Assembly (NCBI RefSeq): GCF_003369575.1
Contig: NZ_PIOC01000001.1
Location: 1 to 64,000 of the forward strand
Direction: 5' to 3'
Source of the DNA: Oceanobacillus arenosus
Lineage (GTDB): Bacteria > Bacillota > Bacilli > Bacillales > Amphibacillaceae
Length of the DNA: 64,000 bases
In this document: positions 21,827 to 31,701 of the stretch, piece after piece
Layout of the letters: every line of letters starts with the position of its first letter
Numbering within the stretch: position 1 is the stretch's first letter
The notes under the pieces: model-generated
Database searches by the model: none
Seen by the model: the letters and a program-made list of their open reading frames with translations, nothing else
Told to the model about the DNA's origin: nothing
Made by a program: the position numbers and the translations under genes

Positions 21827-21832
21827 TATAAT
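21827..21832 (+). promoter_or_regulatory. Probable -10 box of tkt
   Basis: A perfect TATAAT 51 bases before the tkt start. A TTAACA at 21802-21807 is a possible -35 at the long spacing of 19. TGTAAACGGTTTAT just before it has a cre-like core but lacks the final CA. Confidence 0.5.
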
Positions 21833-21883
21833 AGAATAGAGTAGTGAGAGATTTAATAAATCATATTTAAAGGAGATTATCTA

Positions 21884-23884
21884 ATGTCAAATAATATCGA
21901 ACAGTTATCCATTAATACGATTCGTACTTTGTCGATTGATGCAATTGAAAAGGCGAATTCTGGACATCCTGGTCTTCCAATGGGTGCAGCGCCAATGGCA
22001 TACACATTATGGACAGACTTCATGCACCAAAACCCAAAGAATTCAAAATGGTTTAATCGCGATCGCTTCATCCTTTCAGCTGGTCACGGTTCAGCGCTTT
22101 TATATAGCTTACTTCACTTATCTGGTTATCAAGTTTCAATTGACGACTTGAAATCATTCCGTCAATGGGGTTCAAAAACTCCAGGACATCCTGAAGTACA
22201 TCATACAGATGGTATTGAAGCAACAACTGGTCCACTTGGCCAAGGAATTGCAATGTCTGTTGGATTTGCAATGGCTGAAGCACACTTAGCAGCAAAATAT
22301 AATAAAGATGATCTTTCTGTTGTCGATCATCATACTTACGCACTTATTAGTGATGGTGACTTAATGGAAGGTATTTCTCATGAAGCAGCATCATTAGCAG
22401 GTCATTTAGGATTAGGTAAACTAATCGCATTGTATGACTCTAATGATATTTCATTAGATGGTGATTTAAACAAATCATTCTCTGACAATACAGCAGAACG
22501 CTTCAAAGCATATAACTGGCAAGTACTTCGTGTAGAAGATGGTAACGATGTAGATGCAATCCGTGCTGCAATCAAAGAAGCACAAGCAAATACAGATCAA
22601 CCAACATTAATCGAAGTTCGTACAATTATCGGTTACGGTTCACCAAATAAATCTGCTTCATCTGCATCACATGGTTCACCACTTGGTACTGATGAAGTGA
22701 AACTTACAAAAGAATTCTACAAATGGTCACATGAAGATTTCTTCGTACCAGAAGAAGTTTATGCTGATTTCAATGAAAAAATTGGTAAAGACGGAGAAGA
22801 ACAAGAAGCAGCATGGGATCAAGTGCTTGCAACTTACAAAGAAAAATATCCTGAATTAGCAAGCGAATTCGAAACAGCAATCAGCGGAAAACTTCCTGAA
22901 GGCTGGGAAAAAGAACTTCCTGCATTTGAAGTAGGCACAAAAATGGCTACTCGTGCATCATCAGGTAAAGTTCTAAATGCTGTTGCAAAAGCAGTACCAA
23001 ACTTCTTCGGAGGAAGTGCTGACTTAGCTGGTTCAAACAAAACTACAATTAACGGTGAAGGCGACTTCTCACGTAATTCTTACAATGAAAGAAATATTTG
23101 GTTCGGTGTTCGTGAACATGCAATGGGCGCAGCACTAAACGGTATGGCATTACATGGCGGATTAAACGTATTCGGCGGAACATTCTTCGTGTTCAGTGAC
23201 TACCTACGTCCATCTATTCGTCTAGCATCAATCATGAACGCACCGGTTACTTATGTGTTCACACATGATTCAATTGCAGTTGGAGAAGATGGTCCTACAC
23301 ATGAACCTGTTGAACATTTAGCAGCATTACGTGTCATCCCAGGTCTTTCTCTAATCCGTCCTGCAGATGCTAATGAAACTGCAGCAGCTTGGCGCTTAGC
23401 GGTTGAATCAACAGATCAACCAACAGCACTTGCATTAACTAGACAAGATCTACCTACTTTAGAAGGTACAGCAGAAAATGCATACGAAGGCGTTAAGAAA
23501 GGTGCTTATGTTGTAAGCAACTCTGATAAAGAAACTCCAGACGCATTAATCTTAGCTACTGGATCTGAAGTACAATTAGCAGTATCTGCACAAACAGCAT
23601 TAAAAGAAAAAGACATCGACGTTCGCGTTGTCAGCATGCCATCATGGGATCGCTTCGAACAACAAGACGATGCTTACAAAGAATCTGTTATTCCTTCTAA
23701 CGTTAAAGCGCGTGTTGGTGTTGAAATGGCATCTTCATTCGGCTGGAACCGTTATGTAGGTGACGCAGGAAAAATCTTGGCAATCGACACATTCGGCGCA
23801 TCTGCACCAGGTGAAAAAGTAATGGAAGAATACGGATTTACAGTTGAAAACCTTGTTAAATATGTGGAATCTGTAGTTAAATAA
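21884..23884 (+). CDS. tkt: Transketolase
   Basis: Thiamine-diphosphate enzyme that moves two-carbon units between ketose and aldose phosphates; links pentose phosphates, erythrose-4-phosphate and glycolysis. 666 aa. Motifs: [12 protein letters not shown] near residue 28, thiamine-binding GDGDLMEG...N near residue 154, and the central-domain stretch [14 protein letters not shown] near residue 405. GGAG-type ribosome site before the ATG. Codon use is strongly skewed to a few A/T-ending codons, as in highly expressed genes. It is monocistronic, with its own terminator. Confidence 0.96.
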   Translation: MSNNIEQLSINTIRTLSIDAIEKANSGHPGLPMGAAPMAYTLWTDFMHQNPKNSKWFNRDRFILSAGHGSALLYSLLHLSGYQVSIDDLKSFRQWGSKTPGHPEVHHTDGIEATTGPLGQGIAMSVGFAMAEAHLAAKYNKDDLSVVDHHTYALISDGDLMEGISHEAASLAGHLGLGKLIALYDSNDISLDGDLNKSFSDNTAERFKAYNWQVLRVEDGNDVDAIRAAIKEAQANTDQPTLIEVRTIIGYGSPNKSASSASHGSPLGTDEVKLTKEFYKWSHEDFFVPEEVYADFNEKIGKDGEEQEAAWDQVLATYKEKYPELASEFETAISGKLPEGWEKELPAFEVGTKMATRASSGKVLNAVAKAVPNFFGGSADLAGSNKTTINGEGDFSRNSYNERNIWFGVREHAMGAALNGMALHGGLNVFGGTFFVFSDYLRPSIRLASIMNAPVTYVFTHDSIAVGEDGPTHEPVEHLAALRVIPGLSLIRPADANETAAAWRLAVESTDQPTALALTRQDLPTLEGTAENAYEGVKKGAYVVSNSDKETPDALILATGSEVQLAVSAQTALKEKDIDVRVVSMPSWDRFEQQDDAYKESVIPSNVKARVGVEMASSFGWNRYVGDAGKILAIDTFGASAPGEKVMEEYGFTVENLVKYVESVVK

Positions 23885-23900
23885 GGATTTTATTTGAGGA

Positions 23901-23930
23901 AGTGCTCGGGCGTCGCCCGGGCGCTTTTTT
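23901..23930 (+). terminator. Terminator of tkt
   Basis: AGTGCTCGGGC (23901-23911) pairs with GCCCGGGCGCT (23915-23925) around a three-base loop, followed by six T. A canonical intrinsic terminator, 17 bases after tkt. Confidence 0.92.
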
Positions 23931-23934
23931 GTGT

Positions 23935-24009
23935 GTCGCTCGATTCTGAGTGATGCACGCTCGATTTAAGATGGTGGTCGCTCGATTTGGAGTGCAGTCG
24001 CTCGATTTT
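23935..24009. repeat. About 20-bp tandem repeat, four copies
   Basis: The word CGCTCGATT recurs at 23937, 23958, 23980 and 23999, a period of 19-22 bases with diverged flanks (for example TTGGAGTG, TTAAGATG, TCTGAGTG). It abuts and reads into the broken end of the peptidase relic, so it was probably inserted or expanded after that gene decayed. Confidence 0.7.
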
Positions 24010-24013
24010 TGGC

Positions 24014-24590
24014 CGTGCTTCTACGGCTGAGCCTCCGTACTCGGTGAAAAACTGTCCATCGCTGGAACCATGCTGACCGAATATGATTACTTTTTCGAGC
24101 TGGGTGATTCGTTTAATTGATTCGCCCAATGCTTCCCCATAAGGATTGTCTGCATTTGTTTTGACCGGATTATTGAGAATATGGGTTGTTACGGTACTGT
24201 CTGTTATTTCCTGAATCTGTTGAACGTTATCTTTCGGGGATTGGTCTGGCAGATATCTGATATCCAGAAACATTTCACATGGATTAGGTTCCTTATTATA
24301 AACGGTTCCTCCTTGGATCTTCGCGAGATTGATAGATGGCCGAGTAAACAATGGATGAAACTGTTTTTCCTCTGCTTCAATAACATCGATATGCCCGTTT
24401 AATACTATTGTATGATCAACTTGGCCTATCTCACAAACGAGCATATGAAATCCATTATTCTCTATTTTTTTACAAGGTGGTCCTGGCCTGTTAACCATTT
24501 TTCACAATAAGCAATCGCTTCGTTTGCACCTGCATTTGTAGAATTGTCTATTTATATTAGTTCTTCTAAAAATGAGATTGGAGCTCCCAT
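24014..24590 (-). pseudogene. Relic of an M20-family peptidase/deacylase (ArgE/DapE type)
   Basis: On the minus strand a good ribosome site (GGAGGGAT) precedes an ATG at 24590, and the frame reads MGAPISFLEELI then a stop. STNAGANEAIAYCEKWL follows and shifts frame near 24480 into IENNGFHMLVCEIG. The metal-binding VLNGHIDV is present but is joined directly to EEKQFHPLFTRPS, so about 100 residues with the other metal ligands are missing. The end shows FGQHGSSDGQFF before running into the tandem repeats. Stop, frameshift and deletion make it non-functional. About 24605-24835 holds a further decayed C-terminus (ADIPTAIIVTACEEIQ, HDIVAPINKQKVMQAL) of an upstream gene I do not recognise. Confidence 0.75.
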
Positions 24591-24838
24591 TTTATCCCTC
24601 CTGCATTTATTAAAGTTTGATCAAACGTTTCACTTTCAATTTTATTCTTCAAGTGCTTGCATCACCTTTTGTTTATTTATCGGTGCAACAATATCATGTC
24701 AAGCTAGCTCGATATCAGTTTATTGATGCAGCCAATTCTCTTGTATCTCTTCACAAGCGGTTACAATGATTGCAGTTGGAATATCCGCTCGCCCTAAATG
24801 GGTAAATCCTGGAATCCTCTTACCATTATCATCTAAAA

Positions 24839-25571
24839 ATGATGAAGAGAGAGAAACCAAATCAAGTACTGGAAGATCTTATCCAAACCATTTTCGATGA
24901 AAATAACGGAAATCATGGTTACCGTCGTATTCATCTAGAATTGAGAAACCAGGGATATCAATTGAACCACAAAAAGGACTTAAAGGAAGTAAGCTTTGGA
25001 GAAAAACATGCAAGTATAGTTCTTACAAAGGTACTGTTGGAAGGTTGCGAAAAACCTCATTAATCGTCGATTTTATACAAACGTACCTTATCAAAAATTA
25101 ACAACAGATATCACAGAACTTAAATGTTCTAACGACTTAAAATTATATTTAAATCCAATTATGGATATGTTCAATGGTGAAATTTTTTCGTTTGGGATAG
25201 GTAAGCACCCAAATTTAAAACTTGTAATGGAGCCCTTAGAAGAAGCACTGGTAATCGTAAAAGACTCAAAGTACAGACAAACTATACATTGTGATCAAGA
25301 ATGGCATTCAACATAAAAAATGGATAAAAACCCTTAAACAAAATAAAGTATTTCAAAGTATGTATAGAAAAGGAAATTGTTTAGATAATTCACCAATGGA
25401 AAACTTCTTTGGCTTACTAAAACAAAAGATGTATTAGGGAGAGGCATTGTGTTCTTTTGAAGAACTAAATGCCAAGATTAAGATATATATAAATTACTAT
25501 AATACAAACGCATTAAGCAAAAATTGACTGGCATGATTCAGTTCAATACTGCAATCACACCTGCCAACTAG
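24839..25571 (+). pseudogene. Degraded IS3-family (IS150-like) transposase
   Basis: The reading KREKPNQVLEDLIQ and NHGYRRIHLELRNQGY is the HTH_21 region of an IS3-group OrfB. After a frameshift near 24975 come NLINRRFYTNVPYQK and LTTDITELKC, then LYLNPIMDMFNGEI. The DDE domain continues with frameshifts and stops through KDSKYRQTIHCDQEWH and NCLDNSPMENFFGLLKQ, ending LTGMIQ near 25540. The OrfB N-terminus and OrfA are missing and I found no terminal inverted repeats. It is an old, inactive insertion. Confidence 0.85.
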
Positions 25572-25574
25572 CTA

Positions 25575-25618
25575 AAAAAGGCATAATTATCTTTTTATTG
25601 AGAACTATGCCTTTTTTT
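25575..25618 (+). terminator. Hairpin with T run after the IS relic
   Basis: AAAAAGGCATA pairs with TATGCC followed by seven T, with a long AT-rich loop. A second hairpin follows at 25621-25659, where GAGGAC and CAGTG pair with CACTG and GTCCTC, then TTTT. Both point rightward, opposite to the dctP operon that ends at 25738, though the first is also AT-rich enough to act in both directions. Confidence 0.5.
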
Positions 25619-25737
25619 ATGAGGACTTTCAGTGGCTTCATAGTCACTGGTCCTCTTTTAATAGAAAGTTTATCGAGATAACTCTCAAAATTTATTTAGT
25701 TATGAGGGAATTTATACTAACCTATTACTCTACTCTA

Positions 25738-26811
25738 TTATTGTGCATCTTCAACAGCTTGATAGATTTCATCAACTAATTCTTTACCAATTTTCTCTGA
25801 AAATTCTTCAACTACTGGTTTTACTGCATCACGCATTTCAGCTATTGCTTCTTCAGACATCTCCGTGAACTCAACACCTTCATCAATTAGGCCTTGCTTG
25901 TATTCTTCGTTTGCTTCACGGTTAATTTCTCTTTGGTATTGACCAGCTTCGACTGCTGCGCTTCTTACAATTTCTTGGTATTCTGCTGGTAGACCATCAA
26001 AGAATGGTTTACTTACTAAGAATACAAATGGTGTATAAATATGATGTGTATCAGATACATAATCTTGTACTTCATGGAACCCTTCTAAATAAATAGTAGA
26101 AAGAGGGTTCTCTTGTCCATCAACAGTTCCTTGTTGTAATGCTGTGAAAAGTTCCGTAAATGCCATTGGTGTTGGGTTTGCTCCTAATTCACGGAATGCC
26201 GCTAAGTGTAAATCATTTTCCATTGTACGAATCTTTAGGCCATCAAAATCAGCAATAGATTCGATTGGATGTTTACTATTGGACATATCACGGAATCCAT
26301 TTTCCCAATATGCAAGTCCTACAAGGTTTTGCTCATCTAACATTTCTAATAGCTTCGTACCAACTTTCCCATCAAGAACAGCGTCAGCTACTTGTTCATT
26401 TGGGAATAAGAATGGAATATCAAATACTGCATATTCAGGAATGAAGTTTGCAACAGGTGCTGTAGAAGGAACCGTTACTTCTTGAGAACCAAGTTGTAAA
26501 GCTTCCATCGCTGTACGGTCATCACCTAATTGACCACTATGGTATGTTTCTACTGCAATTGCCCCATCTGTTTCTGCTTCAACAATTTCTTTAAATTTTA
26601 ACAATCCTTTATATTGTGGGTGCTCAGAGTTAAGTCCAATACTTGCGCGGATTTTATATTCTGCATCACCCGCTGCTACATTGCTAGAAGCTTCCTCTGC
26701 TGCTTCTCCAGTTGCTTTGCTATCATCACTATCGGATGAAGAGTTTCCTCCACATGCTGCAAGTAACAATACTAGAAATAATGTTGTTAAAAGAAATGCT
26801 AATTTCTTCAT
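25738..26811 (-). CDS. dctP: TRAP transporter solute-binding protein (DctP)
   Basis: Extracellular binding protein for a sodium-driven TRAP importer, 357 aa. Signal peptide with lipobox LLLAACGGN near residue 20, then a Ser/Asp-rich linker and the DctP fold (RASIGLNSEHPQ, QLGDDRTAMEALQLG, and the carboxylate-pocket region LKIRTMENDLH near residue 195). It is the last gene of the sugar-acid operon, seven genes after dctQ and dctM are considered with the enzymes between them. Ligand inferred as a sugar acid such as galactonate. Strong AGGAGG site. Confidence 0.9.
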   Translation of the reverse strand: MKKLAFLLTTLFLVLLLAACGGNSSSDSDDSKATGEAAEEASSNVAAGDAEYKIRASIGLNSEHPQYKGLLKFKEIVEAETDGAIAVETYHSGQLGDDRTAMEALQLGSQEVTVPSTAPVANFIPEYAVFDIPFLFPNEQVADAVLDGKVGTKLLEMLDEQNLVGLAYWENGFRDMSNSKHPIESIADFDGLKIRTMENDLHLAAFRELGANPTPMAFTELFTALQQGTVDGQENPLSTIYLEGFHEVQDYVSDTHHIYTPFVFLVSKPFFDGLPAEYQEIVRSAAVEAGQYQREINREANEEYKQGLIDEGVEFTEMSEEAIAEMRDAVKPVVEEFSEKIGKELVDEIYQAVEDAQ

Positions 26812-26846
26812 AGTGTTTCCTCCTAGGAAAATGATTTTTTTAAAAA

Positions 26847-27797
26847 TTATCTTTCAATAAATTCCTTTTTACCAAGTTTTTCTAGAACTTCCTCATAACT
26901 TGGTAATCCCTCATTGTCTCCAACAACACTTACAACCATCGAGCCAATAGCGTTGGCAAATGTAAGTGTTTTTTCCAATGGCCAATTTTGGACAATTCCA
27001 TACAAGATCCCAGCATCAAAACCATCACCAGCACCAACGGTATCGATTACATTGCTTGCTTTAATTGCAGGAGCTTCCACAATTTCACCATTGTAATATC
27101 CTACAGAACCTTTATCGCCCTGCTTGATAGCTATAAAGGAAACCCCAATTTCCTTCACTTCACTAATGATTCTTTTCGGGTCTTTTTCACCAATAATGAT
27201 GTCCATTTCCTCGTCACCAGCTAGTAAAATATCAACCTTTGGAAGTAACTTTCGAAGTACTTCCCTCGCTTCTTCCTTACTCCACATTCTTAGTCGAATA
27301 TTTGGATCGAGTGAGACTTTGACTCCATGTTGTTTCGCTAGATCAATCGCTCGTTCCATTACTGGAATATTTACCGGATTTATTGCAGGGTAAATGCCCG
27401 TCAGATGAAGAATTTTCGCTTGCTTTATATAGGATTCATCTAAATCCTCTGGCCTTAAAGTTAATATTGGTGACTTATGCCGATAGTATATCGTTTTTGT
27501 CGTTCCATCTGCCTTAATTTCTTTAAAGTTCAGTGATGTAGGATAATCATTGACTAAGCCAATTTGGGAAACATCCACCCCTTCACCACGAGCGAAATTT
27601 AGAATATACTCACCAAAATCATCTTTTCCAAGTCTACTAATCCATCCTGTATGAAGACCTAGACGAGAACAACCAATCGCAACATTCAGCTCAGCACCAC
27701 CTACCTTTTTTTCAAAGGTTTTGGCAAACTTTAATCGTCCTTTTACACTGGGACTAAGTGTAATCATGGACTCGCCTATGGTAATCACATCATGCAA
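26847..27797 (-). CDS. PfkB-family sugar kinase, second 2-keto-3-deoxygluconate kinase-like
   Basis: Ribokinase-fold kinase, about 317 aa, probably acting on 2-keto-3-deoxy-gluconate or -galactonate, or another ketose acid. GGAELNVAIG at about residue 35 and the catalytic/anion-hole motif NVIDTVGAGDGFDAG near residue 245 are intact. It is clearly related to the kinase at 33344 in the same operon, so one may act on a different epimer. Start taken as TTG at 27797: AGGGGG lies seven bases before it, while the ATG at 27815 overlaps that site. Confidence 0.85.
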   Translation of the reverse strand: MHDVITIGESMITLSPSVKGRLKFAKTFEKKVGGAELNVAIGCSRLGLHTGWISRLGKDDFGEYILNFARGEGVDVSQIGLVNDYPTSLNFKEIKADGTTKTIYYRHKSPILTLRPEDLDESYIKQAKILHLTGIYPAINPVNIPVMERAIDLAKQHGVKVSLDPNIRLRMWSKEEAREVLRKLLPKVDILLAGDEEMDIIIGEKDPKRIISEVKEIGVSFIAIKQGDKGSVGYYNGEIVEAPAIKASNVIDTVGAGDGFDAGILYGIVQNWPLEKTLTFANAIGSMVVSVVGDNEGLPSYEEVLEKLGKKEFIER

Positions 27798-27838
27798 GTT
27801 TACACCCCCTTTCATGCAACCATTCGAGTAAGCTAAAA

Positions 27839-28516
27839 CTACTTCTCTAAAACCTCAACTTCATCTTTTCTACCAATGATCACCTTATCAACCATATTGG
27901 TAAAAATACCTGTCTCAACAACACCTGTAAGCAGTTTTAACTTTTCATGCAGCTCTTCCGGTTTGGTTATTTTGCCAAACTTACAATCTAAAATATAGTT
28001 CCCATTATCAGAAATAAATCGTTTTTCGTCTTTAATTCTTATAACAGTCTCCCCACCTAGTTCTGCGATTTTTTTAGCTATGATTTCCCAGCCAAATTGC
28101 AATACTTCTATAGGTAAAGGTAATTCACCTAGTTCTTCAACTACCTTCGATTGATCGATAATAACAATGAACTGATCCGCATTTACATCGACTACCTTTT
28201 CTCTAACTAAAGACCCACCACCGCCTTTTAGTAAGTTTAGATTTCCATCTATTTCATCTGCTCCATCAATCGCTATATCGATGCAATCAACAGAAGCAAA
28301 ATCAGTCAATGGAACACCAACTTCCAGTGCAAGTCTCTCAGTTTTTTTCGATGAAGGAATTCCCCTAATATTTAGGCCTTGCTTTACCTTCTCGCCTAGT
28401 TTACGCACCATCCAGTTCACAGTGGAACCAGATCCTAAACCTACCACCATTCCATCTTTGATAAAATCAATGGATGCCTCAGCTGCTAATTTTTTTTCTA
28501 AATCCATTTGTTCCAT
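27839..28516 (-). CDS. rpiA: Ribose-5-phosphate isomerase A
   Basis: Interconverts ribose-5-phosphate and ribulose-5-phosphate. 225 aa, normal length. Motifs GLGSGSTV (residues 26-33), AIDGADEID near residue 82 (catalytic Asp) and KGGGGSLVREK near residue 96 (catalytic Glu) are intact. AAGGAG precedes the ATG by seven bases. Its position inside a sugar-acid operon, between dgoD and a kinase, is unusual, since rpiA is normally housekeeping. An RpiB-type isomerase lies 10 kb away. Confidence 0.92.
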   Translation of the reverse strand: MEQMDLEKKLAAEASIDFIKDGMVVGLGSGSTVNWMVRKLGEKVKQGLNIRGIPSSKKTERLALEVGVPLTDFASVDCIDIAIDGADEIDGNLNLLKGGGGSLVREKVVDVNADQFIVIIDQSKVVEELGELPLPIEVLQFGWEIIAKKIAELGGETVIRIKDEKRFISDNGNYILDCKFGKITKPEELHEKLKLLTGVVETGIFTNMVDKVIIGRKDEVEVLEK

Positions 28517-28540
28517 ATATAAACTCCTTTTAGTTTTCTA

Positions 28541-29689
28541 TTACCATTCAGCGACGCTACCGTCAGCATGGCGCCAAACTGGGTTTTTCCATGAATGCCC
28601 AACCTCTGTACGTTGGCGGACAAAATCCTCATTGATTTCAACACCAAGTCCTGGCTTCTCAGGAAGTTGCACATAACCATTTTCAAATTGAAAAACACTT
28701 TTATCTACAACGTAATCAAGGAGGTCATTTCCTTTGTTATAGTGAATTCCCATGCTTTGTTCTTGAATAAAGGCGTTATGTGAAATCGCATCCACTTGTA
28801 AGCATGCTGATAATGCAATCGGCCCCAATGGACAATGTGGAGCAAGGGCTACATCATAGGCCTCAGCCATTGCTGCTATTTTCACCGTTTCCGTAATTCC
28901 ACCTGCATGAGATAAATCCGGTTGAATGATATCGACAGCTCCATCTTGCAATACCTGTTTGAAATCCCATCTCGAGTACATTCTTTCACCGGTTGCAATT
29001 GGAATGGATGAAATTTTTGCTAGCTCTTTTAAGGCTTCATTGTTCTCTGGTAACACCGGTTCTTCGACAAACATTGGTCGATATGGCTCTAATTCTTTTA
29101 TCAAAATTTTTGCCATTGGTTTATGAACACGGCCATGAAAATCGATGCCAATTCCGATATCAGCACCTGCTTCAGTCCGGATTGCATCTACCCTTGCAAT
29201 TGTTTCATCGACCTTTTTATATGAATCAATGTATTGGAGTTCTTCTGTCGCATTCATTTTTATTGCAGTAAATCCATTTTCAGCCGCCTGTTTTGCAGCT
29301 TTACCAACATCAGATGGACGATCCCCACCAATCCAAGTATAAACACGCATTTTATCTCTAACTTTACCGCCTAACAATTCATATACGGGTGCGTTATAAT
29401 ACTTGCCTTTAATATCCCAAAGTGCTTGGTCAATTCCAGCAATCGCACTCATAAGGATCGGACCGCCCCGGTAGAAGCCGGCCCGATAGAGAACATTCCA
29501 CGTATCCTGAATATGGAGTGGGTTCTTTCCAATAATATAATCTCGCAACTCCATTACAGCTGCTTTTACAGTTTCAGCCCGTCCTTCAATAACAGGCTCA
29601 CCCCATCCAATAATTCCTTCATCTGTCTCAACTCTTAGAAAACACCATCTTGGCGGAACTAAAAAGCATTCCAACTTTGTTATTTTCAC
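28541..29689 (-). CDS. dgoD: D-galactonate dehydratase
   Basis: Enolase-superfamily (mandelate racemase subgroup) enzyme dehydrating D-galactonate to 2-keto-3-deoxy-D-galactonate. 382 aa. It follows the E. coli DgoD pattern closely: PPRW near residue 12, [29 protein letters not shown], the metal-ligand segments IGIDFHGR and [19 protein letters not shown], and [11 protein letters not shown], ending in [11 protein letters not shown]. The start is a GTG five bases after GGGGGG. It fixes the operon as galactonate use with good confidence; a closely related aldonate is possible. Confidence 0.92.
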   Translation of the reverse strand: MKITKLECFLVPPRWCFLRVETDEGIIGWGEPVIEGRAETVKAAVMELRDYIIGKNPLHIQDTWNVLYRAGFYRGGPILMSAIAGIDQALWDIKGKYYNAPVYELLGGKVRDKMRVYTWIGGDRPSDVGKAAKQAAENGFTAIKMNATEELQYIDSYKKVDETIARVDAIRTEAGADIGIGIDFHGRVHKPMAKILIKELEPYRPMFVEEPVLPENNEALKELAKISSIPIATGERMYSRWDFKQVLQDGAVDIIQPDLSHAGGITETVKIAAMAEAYDVALAPHCPLGPIALSACLQVDAISHNAFIQEQSMGIHYNKGNDLLDYVVDKSVFQFENGYVQLPEKPGLGVEINEDFVRQRTEVGHSWKNPVWRHADGSVAEW

Positions 29690-29719
29690 ACAATCCCCCC
29701 TAATACGATTATTAAGCTA

Positions 29720-30994
29720 TTACTTCCCTATCAACATGAGCGATAGTTGCGGGATAAAGGTAATAATTAGTAAAGTAATAGTCATTACAATGATAAATGG
29801 TATGATTCTCCTCACGAGTGCTTCAAACGATACACCAGATATACCTTGTGCAACAAAAAGGTTTACCCCAACTGGTGGTGTAATGAAACCTACTGCTAAT
29901 CCAACAACCATGATGATACCGAAGTGAATTGGGTCATAGCCTAGGCTCGTAGTAATTGGTAATAGAATTGGGGTTAGGATAATAATTGCTGCGAGCGTAT
30001 CCATGAAACATCCAACGATTAGAAGTAATACTAGAATTAATAACATGACAATGATTGGGCTTTCAGAGATAGAAAGAATCCACTCTGCAATTTGATTTGG
30101 AATTTGTTCAACTGTAAGTAGTCTTCCAAATGCGGTCGCAGTACCAACAATAATTAACACTGTTGCAGTTGTTAAAGCAGAATCAATAAAAACTCGTGGT
30201 AAGTCTTTCCATTTAAGTTCTTTATAGATGAATAATCCTGCTATAAGTCCAACAACAACCGCTACAGCTGCAGCTTCTGTCGGCGTGAAAAAACCACCAT
30301 AAATACCACCTAAAATAATAATCGGAATAGCAAGTGCCCATTTCGCTTCCCAAATAGATTTAAGAATATTTTTGAAGGAGAACTTTTTACCGTTCCCTTT
30401 ATATCCATTTTTCTTTGCGAAATAATATGCATAAAGACTTAAAGCAGCACCAATTATAAGACCAGGAATAATACCAGCCATAAACAGGTCACCAATGGAT
30501 GAAGCGGACGATGTTCCATAAATAACCATTGGAATACTAGGAGGAATGATTACACCTAGGGAGCCTGCTGCAGCAACAACTGCCGCAGAAAAAGTACGAT
30601 CATAACCTTGTTTTACCATTGCAGGAATCATGATACCCCCAACAGCAGCAACCGTTGCTGGAGCAGATCCTGAGATAGCAGCGAAAAACATACACGTAAC
30701 GATGGTAGCGATTGCAAAACCACCAGTAATATTACCTACCATAGAGTTAGCAACTCTAAATAGTCGTTCAGAAATTCCACCTTTACCCATGATTTCTCCA
30801 GCAAGAATAAAGAATGGAACAGCCATAATTGGAAAGTTATCAACCGAAGTAGTTAAACCTTGTACCAAAAATTCAATCGGTACAGATCCAGAGTAAACAA
30901 TTGCTACTAAAGTAGATATCCCTAAAGCAATCCCAACTGGAATACTTAAAAGTAAAAATAAAGCAAAGCTTCCAAATAAAACAGCGATTGTCAT
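29720..30994 (-). CDS. dctM: TRAP transporter large membrane subunit (DctM)
   Basis: Sodium-coupled permease subunit, 424 aa, about 12 membrane segments, DctM/SiaM family. Visible features are the GGISERLFRVANSMVG stretch near residue 70, GSAPATVAAVGGIMIPAM near residue 110 and TPTEAAAVAVV near residue 225, all typical of the family. It works with DctQ just upstream and DctP at the end of the operon. Confidence 0.92.
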   Translation of the reverse strand: MTIAVLFGSFALFLLLSIPVGIALGISTLVAIVYSGSVPIEFLVQGLTTSVDNFPIMAVPFFILAGEIMGKGGISERLFRVANSMVGNITGGFAIATIVTCMFFAAISGSAPATVAAVGGIMIPAMVKQGYDRTFSAAVVAAAGSLGVIIPPSIPMVIYGTSSASSIGDLFMAGIIPGLIIGAALSLYAYYFAKKNGYKGNGKKFSFKNILKSIWEAKWALAIPIIILGGIYGGFFTPTEAAAVAVVVGLIAGLFIYKELKWKDLPRVFIDSALTTATVLIIVGTATAFGRLLTVEQIPNQIAEWILSISESPIIVMLLILVLLLIVGCFMDTLAAIIILTPILLPITTSLGYDPIHFGIIMVVGLAVGFITPPVGVNLFVAQGISGVSFEALVRRIIPFIIVMTITLLIITFIPQLSLMLIGK

Positions 30995-31012
30995 ATGTAT
31001 AACCTCCTTTGT

Positions 31013-31561
31013 TTATTTCTGATTTTTATCGTCTTTTGTCTCTTCCATTACAAAATCATGCTCCGTCTTCACTTCAAATTCCCGTTTACCCATAAGTGTT
31101 AATACTTGATAAAAGATTTGTTGGATAAGACGAATGGAAGTTATAGCAAAGCCAACTGGTGTAGCCATATAAACAAACCCCATTGGAACATGTAATGCTG
31201 GAGAAGTCTGTCCCCAACCTAAAAGTTGTTGAGCAATGTCATATCCATATACGATAACTAGTAGAGAAAAAGCCAAAAAGATTAAGTTAGCAATAAGACC
31301 CAAAATAATCTTCTGTTTATTTTTCATAAACTGCAATACAACATCCACTTTAATGTGTTTTTGCGTTTTTACACCATAGCTAATACCGATATAAACTAAC
31401 CATATAAAACAATATCGAGCTAATTCTTCGGACCATGTTAGTGAGGAGTTCAATGCATATCGCATAAACACTTGTATAGTGATTGAAGCGGTCATTACAG
31501 TACTTAGAACAATTAATAACGATTCCTCTAAGTGTTCATCAAGCCATTTGATTATTTTCAT
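31013..31561 (-). CDS. dctQ: TRAP transporter small membrane subunit (DctQ)
   Basis: Small TRAP membrane subunit, about 183 aa, four membrane segments. The motif SLTWSEELARYCFIWLVYIG near residues 45-65 is the DctQ hallmark. Start placed at the ATG at 31561, preceded by CGAGGATAACC; the TTG at 31579 is upstream of that site. It sits 19 bases before dctM. A 140-base gap separates it from the dehydrogenase gene, with no clear promoter, so it is probably still in the kdg operon. Confidence 0.88.
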   Translation of the reverse strand: MKIIKWLDEHLEESLLIVLSTVMTASITIQVFMRYALNSSLTWSEELARYCFIWLVYIGISYGVKTQKHIKVDVVLQFMKNKQKIILGLIANLIFLAFSLLVIVYGYDIAQQLLGWGQTSPALHVPMGFVYMATPVGFAITSIRLIQQIFYQVLTLMGKREFEVKTEHDFVMEETKDDKNQK

Positions 31562-31701
31562 GGTTATCCTCGCTTTCAAAAATAGTTTAATAGAATAATT
31601 TTATTAGAAGAGGTAAACATTCTAGTACATCCTTTTTCTTCAGAAAAGAACTTGAAATTAATTTCAGTAATAGCTATTCGCGCTAAATTTTTTCCATACA
31701 A

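Larger units (their letters stand above)
21424..21883. other. Divergent regulatory region, ROK gene / tkt
   Basis: Holds two candidate ROK operators (described separately) and a tkt -10 box. The middle part (about 21510-21680) is richer in G and contains scattered GGAGCG and GAGCGCTC words resembling a decayed intergenic repeat. No coding sequence recognised. Confidence 0.5.

Noticed and set aside
23935-24009. Possible small CRISPR array (also considered at 39579-39638)
   Set aside because: Units are head to tail with no unique spacers of 30 bases or more, copies are diverged, and no cas gene is in the window.
24839-25063. Short frame beginning with KREKPNQ as a functional gene
   Set aside because: It is the HTH_21 part of an IS3 transposase; homology continues beyond its stop in other frames.
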